From Streptomyces durocortorensis (GTDB lineage Bacteria > Actinomycetota > Actinomycetes > Streptomycetales > Streptomycetaceae): 64,000 nucleotides of DNA. Positions 8,994 to 16,646 of the stretch are shown here, in pieces. The notes below the pieces were generated by a model, which was not told where the DNA came from, did no database searches, and was given only the letters and a program-made list of their open reading frames with translations. The position numbers were made by a program, and so were the translations under genes. How positions within the stretch are numbered: the stretch's first letter is position 1; each line of letters opens with the position of its first letter. Location: contig NZ_CP134500.1 of NCBI RefSeq assembly GCF_031760065.1, positions 3,906,001 through 3,970,000 on the forward strand, given 5' to 3'.

Positions 8994-11261
8994 ATGTCAA
9001 TTTCCAGTTCTGACCGCACCGTCATGCCCGAGAACATCGACAACGCCGAGCTCACCGAGCTCGTCGAGGCCGCTGTGACCGAGGCCCCCGCAGGCACCAC
9101 CGCCCCGGCCGCCGAGGCCGAGAGCGCGCCGGCCGCCGACGCGACCGCCCCGAACGCCGACGCCGAGAAGGCCGCCGACGCCGAGAAGGCCGAGGCGGAC
9201 GCCGAGCCGACCGTCACCTTCGGCACCCTGGGCCTGCCCGAGGGCATCGTCCGCAAGCTCGCGCAGAACGGTGTCACCGCGCCCTTCCCGATCCAGGCGG
9301 CGACCATCCCGGACGCCTTGGCCGGCAAGGACATCCTCGGCCGTGGCCGTACGGGCTCCGGCAAGACGCTCTCCTTCGGTCTGCCGACCCTGGCCGCCCT
9401 GGCCGGTGGCCACACCGAGAAGAAGAAGCCCCGCGCGGTCATCCTCACCCCGACCCGTGAGCTCGCCATGCAGGTCGCGGACGCGCTCCAGCCGTACGGC
9501 GATGTGCTCGGCCTCAAGATGAAGGTCGTCTGCGGCGGTACGTCGATGGGCAACCAGATCTACGCGCTGGAGCGCGGTGTCGACGTCCTCGTCGCCACCC
9601 CGGGCCGTCTGCGCGACATCATCAACCGCGGCGCCTGCTCCCTGGAGAACGTCCAGGTCGCCGTCCTCGACGAGGCCGACCAGATGTCGGACCTGGGCTT
9701 CCTGCCCGAGGTCACCGAGCTGCTCGACCAGATCCCCGGTGGCGGTCAGCGGATGCTCTTCTCCGCCACCATGGAGAACGAGATCGGCACGCTGGTCAAG
9801 CGTTACCTCTCCAACCCGGTCACGCACGAGGTCGACAGCGCCCAGGGCAACGTCACGACCATGTCGCACCACGTCCTCGTCGTGAAGCCGAAGGACAAGG
9901 CGCCGGTCACGGCCGCCATCGCCGCCCGCAAGGGCCGCACGATCATCTTCGTCCGCACCCAGCTGGGCGCCGACCGCATCGCCGAGCAGCTCATCGAGTC
10001 CGGCGTGAAGGCCGACGCGCTGCACGGCGGCATGACCCAGGGCGCCCGTACGCGGGTCCTGGAGGACTTCAAGAAGGGTTACGTCAACGCGCTCGTCGCG
10101 ACCGACGTGGCCGCCCGCGGTATCCACGTGGACGGCATCGACCTGGTCCTGAACGTCGACCCGGCCGGTGACCACAAGGACTACCTGCACCGCTCGGGCC
10201 GTACCGCCCGGGCCGGCAAGTCCGGTGTCGTCGTCTCGCTGGCGCTCCCGCACCAGCGCCGCCAGATCTTCCGCCTGATGGAGGACGCGGGCGTCGACGC
10301 CTCGCGCCACATCGTCCAGGGCGCGGGCGTCTTCGAGCCGGAGGTCGCCGAGATCACCGGCGCCCGCTCGCTCACCGAGGTCCAGGCCGACTCCGCGAAC
10401 AACGCCGCCAAGCAGGCCGAGCGCGAGGCCGCCGACCTGACGAAGCAGCTGGAGCGCGTCCAGCGCCGCGCCGTCGAGCTGCGCGAGGAGGCCGACCGCC
10501 TGGTCGCCCGTGCCGCGCGCGAGCGGGGCGAGGACCCCGAGGCGGCGGTGGCCGAGGTGGCCGCCGAGGCCGAGGCCGCCCTCGTGGCAGCCGTCTCCGT
10601 ACCGGAGCAGCCGGCCGCCCGCGACGAGCAGCGCCGCGACGAGCGGGGCAACTACGAGCGCCGTGACAACCGCGGCGGCGACCGTGGCGGTTACCGCGGC
10701 AACGACCGCCGTGACGACCGCCCGTCGTTCAACCGCGACCGCCGTGACGACCGTGGTGGCCGTTCCTTCGAGCGCCGCGACAACGACCGTCCCTCCTTCA
10801 ATCGTGACCGTCGCGACGACCGTCCCTCGGGTGGCTTCCGCTCCGGTGGCAACGACCGCCGTGATGACCGTGGTGGCCGTTCCTTCGAGCGCCGCGACAA
10901 CGACCGTCCCTCCTTCAACCGTGACCGTCGCGACGACCGTCCCTCGGGTGGCTTCCGCTCCGGTGGCAACGACCGCCGTGATGACCGTGGTGGCCGTTCC
11001 TTCGAGCGCCGCGACAACGACCGTCCCTCCTTCAACCGTGACCGTCGCGACGACCGCCCCTCCGGTGGCTTCCGCTCCGGCGGCAGCGACCGCCCGTTCA
11101 ACCGTGACCGTCGCGACGACCGTCCCTCGGGTGGCTTCCGCTCCGGCGGCAGCGACCGCCCGACCGGCCGTCGTGACGACCACCGCGGCGCCAACACCGG
11201 CACCAACACCGGTTCCTTCGGCCGCCGCGACGACAAGCCGCGCTGGAAGCGCAACGGCTGA
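8994..11261 (+). CDS. DEAD-box ATP-dependent RNA helicase with RDD/RGG-rich tail
   Basis: ATG 8994 (MSISSSDRTVMPEN) gives 755 residues. An acidic Ala/Glu-rich N-terminal region precedes the helicase core: Q-motif region TFGTLGLPEGI, Walker A RTGSGKT (119-125), DEAD (226-229), SAT, and the final HRSGRTARAGKSG. After the core comes a coiled-coil-like segment (EREAADLTKQLERVQRRAVE) and an Arg/Asp/Gly-rich RNA-binding tail with near-identical 39-residue repeats. Such helicases remodel structured RNA, often in cold or ribosome-assembly contexts, acting in the cytoplasm. The long untranslated stretch 8785-8993 could carry regulation; no defined element was recognised in it. Confidence 0.95.
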   Translation: MSISSSDRTVMPENIDNAELTELVEAAVTEAPAGTTAPAAEAESAPAADATAPNADAEKAADAEKAEADAEPTVTFGTLGLPEGIVRKLAQNGVTAPFPIQAATIPDALAGKDILGRGRTGSGKTLSFGLPTLAALAGGHTEKKKPRAVILTPTRELAMQVADALQPYGDVLGLKMKVVCGGTSMGNQIYALERGVDVLVATPGRLRDIINRGACSLENVQVAVLDEADQMSDLGFLPEVTELLDQIPGGGQRMLFSATMENEIGTLVKRYLSNPVTHEVDSAQGNVTTMSHHVLVVKPKDKAPVTAAIAARKGRTIIFVRTQLGADRIAEQLIESGVKADALHGGMTQGARTRVLEDFKKGYVNALVATDVAARGIHVDGIDLVLNVDPAGDHKDYLHRSGRTARAGKSGVVVSLALPHQRRQIFRLMEDAGVDASRHIVQGAGVFEPEVAEITGARSLTEVQADSANNAAKQAEREAADLTKQLERVQRRAVELREEADRLVARAARERGEDPEAAVAEVAAEAEAALVAAVSVPEQPAARDEQRRDERGNYERRDNRGGDRGGYRGNDRRDDRPSFNRDRRDDRGGRSFERRDNDRPSFNRDRRDDRPSGGFRSGGNDRRDDRGGRSFERRDNDRPSFNRDRRDDRPSGGFRSGGNDRRDDRGGRSFERRDNDRPSFNRDRRDDRPSGGFRSGGSDRPFNRDRRDDRPSGGFRSGGSDRPTGRRDDHRGANTGTNTGSFGRRDDKPRWKRNG
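10753..11103 (+). repeat. Three 117-bp near-identical tandem repeats in the helicase gene
   Basis: Units begin at 10753, 10870 and 10987 and encode the 39-residue block GGRSFERRDNDRPSFNRDRR... ending SGGNDRRDDR. The copies differ by a few bases and the third diverges towards its end, where a shorter partial unit follows. The DNA-level identity points to recent expansion and likely length variation between strains. Confidence 0.9.
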
Positions 11262-11310
11262 CCCCCGCCCGGCCGACTCCCGGCCGAGCAGGTCCGCCTG
11301 ACAGACCGGC

Positions 11311-11354
11311 AGGGCCCGTACGCCACCGAACCGACTCGGTGACGTACGGGCCCT
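11311..11354 (+). terminator. Rho-independent-type terminator after the DEAD-box helicase
   Basis: A long hairpin with arms AGGGCCCGTACG(C)CACCGA and TCGGTG(A)CGTACGGGCCCT around loop ACCGAC, 49 bases after the helicase stop. Confidence 0.88.
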
Positions 11355-11500
11355 GTTGCTGTCCCCCATGTTCCTCACTGTTCCTCCGGAGCACACAACC
11401 CGGAGCGAAACGGACACGGCGCGGGGCGTGACAGGGCCCGACACCGATACCGAATCGGCTGCCGGGACCGGGCGGGCTATGCTCGTGTGTGATGTGACCG

Positions 11501-11574
11501 GGGCCGTTAGCTCAATTGGTCAGAGCAGCGGACTTTTAATCCGTTGGTTGTGGGTTCGAGTCCCACACGGCCTA
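11501..11574 (+). tRNA. tRNA-Lys (UUU), integration site of the element array
   Basis: Complete cloverleaf: acceptor GGGCCGT/ACGGCCT, D-arm TAGCTCAATTGGTCAGAGCA, anticodon loop CTTTTAA (anticodon UUU), T-loop GTTCGAGTC; CCA is not encoded. The 3' 45 bases lie in the 47-bp core repeated at 31691 and 40583, so the gene's 3' half was restored by element integration. Confidence 0.97.
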
Positions 11575-11594
11575 CCGACAGCAGGGCAGGGGAA
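11530..11594 (+). repeat. Attachment site attL of element A (tRNA-Lys 3' half)
   Basis: Sixty-five bases starting GGACTTTTAATCC and running past the tRNA end to GGCAGGGGAA are identical to 31691-31755. The first 47 bases also occur at 40583-40629. The extra 18 shared bases are element left-end sequence, so both elements carry related left ends. Confidence 0.92.
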
Positions 11595-11612
11595 GCTCCC
11601 TGACCTGCGGTG

Positions 11613-11648
11613 GAGCGCCCCGACCGGTTTCGACCGGGCGGGGCGCTT
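11613..11648 (+). terminator. Hairpin at left end of element A, likely terminator for tRNA-Lys
   Basis: Arms GAGCGCCCCG and CGGGGCGCTT enclose a smaller CCGGT..ACCGG stem. An equivalent hairpin is at 31773-31809 in element B. The element therefore brings a substitute terminator for the tRNA gene it interrupts. Confidence 0.75.
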
Positions 11649-11665
11649 CGTCGTTCGAGGGCGCG

Positions 11666-11686
11666 TGCGTGAGCGATGCGTGAGCG
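11666..11686 (+). repeat. Paired GCGTGAGCG repeats at left end, possible integrase arm sites
   Basis: Two copies of TGCGTGAGCG lie 11 bases apart. The same arrangement, identical over 23 bases, is found at 40446-40468 near the right end of element B, and diverged copies lie near 31555 and 31830. Position close to each att core suggests integrase or excisionase binding sites (inference). Confidence 0.5.
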
Positions 11687-11719
11687 CCACTGATATCGAA
11701 CGCTGCGCTCACGAGACAG

Positions 11720-12253
11720 TCACCTCTCCGCGTAACGGAGGAACTGGATACCCAGGCCGACCAACATGACGGCTTCCAGGACGGAGGCCGTGGTCAACAG
11801 AGCGCTGTCCCCACCCGAGCACCAGAAGGCCATGAGCGCAGAGAAGGGGGTGAGGAAGAAGGCTGTCAGATCGACGATCGTCTGGGTGACCTTGCGAGAG
11901 ACCCGCTTCGCGTCGCTGCGGTGGAAGGTCTCCCAGCCGAAGAGCGGGGACCCAGCGTCCACTTTTGTTGCCAGTTGACCGGCAAGTTCGGTGCGGACGT
12001 ACCGCCCGATGGCTGAGATCTTCTCGTCGTTGACGAGGTAGGTCCACCCAAGCACGATGCAGACGACCGGTAGAGCCAGCAGCAACTGTGGACGCTTGGT
12101 TTGTAGAGCGACAGCAGTCAGAGCAGTCACGGCCGCCAGCGTGACGTACAGCAAGTTGTCGCGGAATCCGATGCGAGCTCGCTGCTCATCCTTGATCTGG
12201 GCGTACTCAGCGAGGAGCACGGCGCTCTCGCTCGTTTCGCCGTTACCAGCCAC
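11720..12253 (-). CDS. Four-TM integral membrane protein, cargo of element A
   Basis: GTG 12253 with AGGGGG upstream gives 177 residues. A soluble N-terminal segment (AEYAQIKDEQRARIGFRDN) precedes hydrophobic stretches at about 34-50, 55-73, 126-146 and 152-172, with a charged loop between the second and third. A longer start up to 12406 is open, but its sequence would run into the divergent gene. No enzymatic motif is visible. It is divergent from, and close to, the nucleoside-phosphorylase-fold gene at 12366. Small multi-TM proteins beside nucleotide-processing proteins are a known arrangement in bacterial conflict systems, so a membrane effector role is a reasonable but unproven inference. 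Confidence 0.78.
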   Translation of the reverse strand: MAGNGETSESAVLLAEYAQIKDEQRARIGFRDNLLYVTLAAVTALTAVALQTKRPQLLLALPVVCIVLGWTYLVNDEKISAIGRYVRTELAGQLATKVDAGSPLFGWETFHRSDAKRVSRKVTQTIVDLTAFFLTPFSALMAFWCSGGDSALLTTASVLEAVMLVGLGIQFLRYAER

Positions 12254-12365
12254 GGGTTCCCCCTCACGTACCGACACGATGCCGTTCACCCGTTCACAGT
12301 CGCCGACAGGGCCTACGGTATGAACCTGGAGAGCGGACTCCGCTGTGAGGCTGCACCGTGAAGCG

Positions 12366-13853
12366 ATGCTGGGCAAGGGGGCCGAGTTGAACGAGGCATC
12401 GGACAAGATCGTTGTGCTGACGGCGCTGCCGTTGGAGTACCAGGCCGTGCGTAGCCTCCTTGAGGACCCGAGGCGTGTTGATCACGCTGGAACTATCTTC
12501 GAGCACGGGCGCCTTGCTGGTACCTCGCACACGGTCTATCTGACGTCTACCGGTCCCGGCAACGATTCGGCCGCAGCGCTTACTGAGCGAGCCGTCAGTT
12601 TTGTTCAACCACGAGCTGTTTTCTTCACGGGAATTGCTGGAGGGCTTAAATCGGATATTTTTCCAGGGGATATCGTAGTCGCGACTGAGGTACACGCATA
12701 CCACGGAGGCAAGCAGGACCCGGACGGGTTTAAGGTCCGCCCTCGTAGTTGGGAAGCCTCCTATCAGTTGCAGCAGGTGGCCCAGTACGTTGCGAATGTC
12801 GGCACATGGAGGAGCAAGCTTCCCGAGGGAGCGCGGACTTCGACCGCCGTTCACTTCAAGCCCATTGTGGCTGGCGACGTCGTACTGAACGCTCCTCAGG
12901 AGTCCTCGCTAAGGACATTCCTGGACCACTCCTACAACGGTGCCGCCGCTGTGGAGATGGAAGGTGCCGGATTCGCCAGCGCGGCCCACAAGACTCAAGC
13001 CGTGCCCCATCTTATGATCCGGGGCATTAGTGATAGAGCGGACGGAACGAAGCAGAACACTGATGGCCAAGGGCTGCAGGAAGCGGCTGCCAGTCACGCC
13101 GCGCTCTTCCTGGCAGAGGTGATCACTCAGCTCAGCCCGCCACCGACCTCTGTCGGTGGCCCAGACTTCAGTACCTCGCGACGACTCGACGACGAACTGG
13201 TCTGGCAGCCCCTTGAGCAGGCGGCTGCGGTGTCTTGGCGCAAGAACCTGATCCCAACGAGTGGGTACACGAGCAGTGCTTCGTTGCTTGAACTCCACCT
13301 CGTGCCTGTCCCCGCAACCAGCAGAGTGCCTGCGGTGCGAATGCAGCAGCTGACTGCCGAGTTGGTTGATCTAGGGAGGGCGGAAGGGTTCTTCACTAAT
13401 CTTGAGCATGTAGAAGCTTATGATTCGGCCGAGGTGGCTTTGGTGGCCGTAAAAGATCGGCATAATCGTTCAGCTGGGATCGCAATTACACGATCAGGTC
13501 AACGAAGTGCCTGGGAGGCTCTTCCGCATCCGGGCCTTTCCTATGTGCTGGACGAGGATCGTACAAGCGATAGGATCGAAATTCTGCTGAAGATTTTGAA
13601 TTCTATTGCTAGTCCCGCCGCTTCGCGTTATGCCCCTGCTGTGGCTGTCGAGAACACCAGGATGGTCACGGTAGAGCGCCTTAGTGAAGTTAACCCGCAC
13701 TCCGCCAGAATCCGGCCAACTGATGCGCCCATCGAAGTTCAACCCGAAGAGGCCATCGGTGTCGAAATGATTTCCAGGTGTGGTCGAGAGCTGGCCGAAG
13801 AGCTTACTGCTCGATTGATCTACTCTTTCCGAAACCCGCGTCGTCACTGGTAG
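12366..13853 (+). CDS. Nucleoside-phosphorylase/nucleosidase-fold protein with extra C-terminal region
   Basis: ATG 12366 gives 495 residues; TTG 12387 with AAGGGGG just upstream is an alternative start. The first about 260 residues resemble the PNP/UDP phosphorylase superfamily (MTA/SAH nucleosidase type): IVVLTALPLEYQAV at the N-terminus, VFFTGIAGGL, GDIVVATEV, then AVEMEGAGFASAA and IRGISDRAD, which match the usual MExxG and R.ISD segments. The C-terminal about 230 residues have no domain I recognise. Housekeeping nucleosidases are about 230 residues, so this is a fusion. Codon use is less GC-biased than the flanks (for example GGAATTGCTGG), consistent with transfer. Substrate and function are unknown. 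Confidence 0.82.
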   Translation: MLGKGAELNEASDKIVVLTALPLEYQAVRSLLEDPRRVDHAGTIFEHGRLAGTSHTVYLTSTGPGNDSAAALTERAVSFVQPRAVFFTGIAGGLKSDIFPGDIVVATEVHAYHGGKQDPDGFKVRPRSWEASYQLQQVAQYVANVGTWRSKLPEGARTSTAVHFKPIVAGDVVLNAPQESSLRTFLDHSYNGAAAVEMEGAGFASAAHKTQAVPHLMIRGISDRADGTKQNTDGQGLQEAAASHAALFLAEVITQLSPPPTSVGGPDFSTSRRLDDELVWQPLEQAAAVSWRKNLIPTSGYTSSASLLELHLVPVPATSRVPAVRMQQLTAELVDLGRAEGFFTNLEHVEAYDSAEVALVAVKDRHNRSAGIAITRSGQRSAWEALPHPGLSYVLDEDRTSDRIEILLKILNSIASPAASRYAPAVAVENTRMVTVERLSEVNPHSARIRPTDAPIEVQPEEAIGVEMISRCGRELAEELTARLIYSFRNPRRHW

Positions 13854-13866
13854 AGGAGGTCGCCGG

Positions 13867-15405
13867 TCATTGGGCCGGAGGCGAATCGGACTGTGACGAT
13901 GTAGGGCGGCTGCGCTGGATCAGAGCGGCTGCCTTCTCCGCGATCTCACGGTCTACCTCAGGCAACAGGCTCGTATACGTGTCTGAGGTCAGGGTGATCG
14001 TGGAGTGGCGGAGGGTCTCCTTGATCGTGTGGATGTCACCGCCGGCGCCGTGGGTGAGCGTCGCGGCCACGTGGCGGAGGTCCCGCAGGGTGATGGGCGG
14101 GAGGTCGGTGGTGGCGAGGAGGCGGCGGAAGGTCTCCGAGACCGTCTCCGGGTGGAGCCAGGATCCGTCTTCCTTGGTGAAGATCTTCCCGGTCTCCTGC
14201 CAGGCGGCCCCCGCCTTCTTCCGCTCCCGTGCCTGACGCTTCCTGTGCGCGCGCAGGACGGCCACGTTCACGCTGTCGAGAGCGATCGTGCCGGCGCTGC
14301 CGTCGGTCTTCGGCTCGGACTCGTACGGGTCCCAGCCGTCGACAACGATCTCCTTGGCGGGGGTGATGAGGCCGGCGTCGAGGTCGGTCTCGTGCCAGTC
14401 CTGGCCGACTGCCTCGCCGCGCCGGAGGCCGCGGGTGCCCATGAGGTGGAAGACGGCGTAGAGCCGGTCCTTCTCGGCTGCGTCCAGGAAGACGCCGAAC
14501 TGCTGCGGGGTCCACACCATCACCGGACCGGGGACCTCGACCGTGTCCCGCCAGCGGCGGACACGTGCGTCGGTCCAGAGGAGCGGCTTGGGGCGCTTGC
14601 CGGACTCCAGCTCGACGTGGGCGGCCGGGTTGAACGTGATGAGTTGCTGGGCGATGGCGGAGTTCAGGGCCGCGCGGAGGGTGCGGCGAACGGCCTGCCT
14701 GGTCGCCGGGCCGGTGATCTTCCGGAACGGCTTCATCTCCGCCAGCTTGGCCCGTTCGGCGGCGAGCAGGGCCCGCTCGGCGGTGACCGGGCGGCCAGGA
14801 CGGCTTGGCTTGCAGCGGGCGATCTGCTCGCGGCGGGCCTGGTTCTCGGCGGCGATCACCTCGTTGTCGTCGGCTATCCCGTCGAACATCTCCACGAGGT
14901 GACCGACGTTGAGCCGGTCCAGGCGAATGTGCCCGATACGGGGCTTCAGGTGGACGCGGATGTGCGACGCGTACCCGTTGAGGGTGGTCCTGCGGCGCTT
15001 CTTCGACGCGAACCAGGCGTCCAGCCACTCGCCGACCGTGAGGCTGCCCCGTAGCCCGAGCCCGGCCCTGAGACGCCGCCGTGTCTCCTCGACGTCGGGC
15101 AGTGTCGCCTTCTCGTCCCCGACCTCCTCCAAGAGCGTGACGAGGCGCTGGAGGCTGTCGGGATCGTCCGTGTCGGCCAGGGCGAGGAGCGCACGGACGT
15201 GGTCGAGGTCGGCCTGGGCGGCCTTGAGGGAGTCGTAGCCGGCGCGGCTGAAGGAGCGGCGGGTGCCGGCTTCGCGGGGTGGGAGTTCCTGGCGTATGGA
15301 GTATGAGCCGTGCTTGCGGTTGGTGAGCTTGGGGCACTTCTTGCCGAGCGGTTTGCCGGTGTGGGGGTCTCGGCAGTAGCAGCGGCGGTGGGTGGAACCC
15401 TTCAA
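13867..15405 (-). CDS. int: Site-specific tyrosine integrase of element A
   Basis: A 512-residue phage-type tyrosine recombinase. The N-terminal part contains a Cys/His-rich segment (RRCYCRDPHTGKPLGKKCPK) and a SAM-like core-binding domain. The C-terminal catalytic domain shows the first Arg in MGTRGLRRGEA, the LRDLRHVAATL box, LRHSTITLTSDTY with the late His and the catalytic Tyr. It presumably recombines the 47-bp tRNA-Lys core. Its start overlaps the stop of the upstream XRE regulator by 4 bases, so the two form an operon. It lies 2.3 kb from attL instead of beside it, the cargo genes separating them. Confidence 0.95.
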   Translation of the reverse strand: MKGSTHRRCYCRDPHTGKPLGKKCPKLTNRKHGSYSIRQELPPREAGTRRSFSRAGYDSLKAAQADLDHVRALLALADTDDPDSLQRLVTLLEEVGDEKATLPDVEETRRRLRAGLGLRGSLTVGEWLDAWFASKKRRRTTLNGYASHIRVHLKPRIGHIRLDRLNVGHLVEMFDGIADDNEVIAAENQARREQIARCKPSRPGRPVTAERALLAAERAKLAEMKPFRKITGPATRQAVRRTLRAALNSAIAQQLITFNPAAHVELESGKRPKPLLWTDARVRRWRDTVEVPGPVMVWTPQQFGVFLDAAEKDRLYAVFHLMGTRGLRRGEAVGQDWHETDLDAGLITPAKEIVVDGWDPYESEPKTDGSAGTIALDSVNVAVLRAHRKRQARERKKAGAAWQETGKIFTKEDGSWLHPETVSETFRRLLATTDLPPITLRDLRHVAATLTHGAGGDIHTIKETLRHSTITLTSDTYTSLLPEVDREIAEKAAALIQRSRPTSSQSDSPPAQ

Positions 15406-16091
15406 AGATCGTTCTCCTCGGTGGGGTCGGTGTCGGGCGAGTCGATGTCGGCGAGCGGGGAGGGCAGGTGGGGCGGGGTGCCGCCGGCCTCACGGATGGC
15501 GTCGCGGTGGCGGCCCAGTTCGTACTTGGCATTGGCGGCTTGGTCGGCGTACCGGGCCAGTGCGCGCTCGGCTGCCTCCCGCTGGACGCGGTTGGGGGCG
15601 GTCCTGACCTTCCAGCGTTCGTAGTCCTCGCTTTCCACGGCGGCCAGGGCCGAGCGGAGTTCGAGGTCGTGGGCGAGGAAGTGGTCCAGCATGTGGTCGG
15701 TGGCGTCTTCGGCAGATTCGTTGCCGGTGAACCACTGGAGCGCGTCCCAGGCCGGTTGCGGTTCTTTGTAGGGGAGTTGGCGGACTTCGTCGACGTAGCC
15801 GACGGGGTAGATCAGGCTGATCGGGGACATGCGCAGGGCCTTGGCGAGGACCATGACCTCGACCAGGGGGAGGACGGCGCGGCGGCCGGACTCCATGTTG
15901 GCGATCACGTTGCGGGGGATCGGGTAGCCGATCTCCTCGCATCTGTCGGCCAGATCCTGTGCGCTCCACCGCAGTTCCTTCCGTCGTCTGCGGACCTCGC
16001 CGGCCACGGTGGCCACGACGTGGTCCTCCCATTCGAGGTCGTCGGCCTCGGTGTCTTCTTCGTATCCATGGTCGGAACGGCGCTGTGTCAT
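15402..16091 (-). CDS. XRE-family transcriptional regulator next to integrase
   Basis: A 229-residue protein with an N-terminal helix-turn-helix (VAGEVRRRRKELRWSAQDLADR, then IPRNVIANMESGRRAV) of the XRE type; the remaining part is charged and alpha-helical with no named domain. It is the first gene of a two-gene operon with the integrase and divergent from the excisionase-like gene, with about 95 bases between them. The position suggests control of integration and excision (inference). Confidence 0.88.
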   Translation of the reverse strand: MTQRRSDHGYEEDTEADDLEWEDHVVATVAGEVRRRRKELRWSAQDLADRCEEIGYPIPRNVIANMESGRRAVLPLVEVMVLAKALRMSPISLIYPVGYVDEVRQLPYKEPQPAWDALQWFTGNESAEDATDHMLDHFLAHDLELRSALAAVESEDYERWKVRTAPNRVQREAAERALARYADQAANAKYELGRHRDAIREAGGTPPHLPSPLADIDSPDTDPTEENDL

Positions 16092-16185
16092 GAAGACACA
16101 TTAGCTTGCCTACCGTTGATTCCATGGCCTGGAGACGAGCGTGATCGTCGTGTTCGCCGAGGGCTCAGTCATGGATGGAGCGTGC

Positions 16186-16416
16186 ATGCGCGAGAGTCGA
16201 CCCGCGAGCAGTGCCAAGGGCATGAGCCGCGAGGAGTTGCTGGAGCTGCCAGCTGCCGTTGACCTGGATACGGGCAATCGAGCGTTGGGGCTGGGGAGGA
16301 GCAAGGGGTACGAGCTGGCGAAGCGCGGCCAGTACCCCTGCAAGGTGCTGCGGCTGGGCAGCGCCTACCGAGTGGTGACCGCAGATCTGCTGGCGCTGCT
16401 CGGGCTGGCAGCGTGA
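16186..16416 (+). CDS. Excisionase-like small HTH protein
   Basis: ATG 16186 with GGAG 5 bases upstream gives 76 residues. The core LGLGRSKGYELAKRGQYP, then VLRLGSAYRV and a final LLALLGL, matches the winged-helix excisionase/AlpA-type DNA-binding fold found in Streptomyces integrating elements. Upstream in-frame starts exist (GTG 16141); ATG 16222 has a GGG too close to it. Likely roles are recombination directionality or activation of the downstream transfer genes (inference). It is divergent from the XRE-integrase operon. Confidence 0.8.
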   Translation: MRESRPASSAKGMSREELLELPAAVDLDTGNRALGLGRSKGYELAKRGQYPCKVLRLGSAYRVVTADLLALLGLAA

Positions 16417-16512
16417 CGGGGCGGAAGCGTAGTGAACCGTTCTGCGCTGAGCTGACACAGAAAGGCTGGACTGTTGCCGGGCTTGGACGTACGGTCCGTG
16501 TTCCCTCGCTGT

Positions 16513-16587
16513 GGCCTGGAGCCCGCGAGATAGGGGTGAGCCCCCGGCGGTGCAACGCCGGAGGCCCGAGCAACCCCGAACGGCCCT
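16513..16587 (+). promoter_or_regulatory. Possible structured RNA leader before the DUF3631 gene
   Basis: Between the xis-like stop and GTG 16647 are nested complementary segments: GGCC 16513/16582, GGGG 16533 with CCCC 16574, and an inner hairpin of CCCCCGGCG (16541) with CGCCGGAGG (16556) around a 6-base loop, one mismatch. A structured leader, attenuator or protein-binding RNA is possible. This is base-pairing read by eye only. Confidence 0.4.
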
Positions 16588-16646
16588 GGAAGAACCAATC
16601 CGGCGACAAGGGCGTGCGAGCCCGCCGCCAGACGAGGAGCTGCCCT

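Noticed and set aside
8997-11444. An 815-codon minus-strand frame opposite the DEAD-box helicase
   Set aside because: Val/Gly-rich antisense shadow of a high-GC gene.
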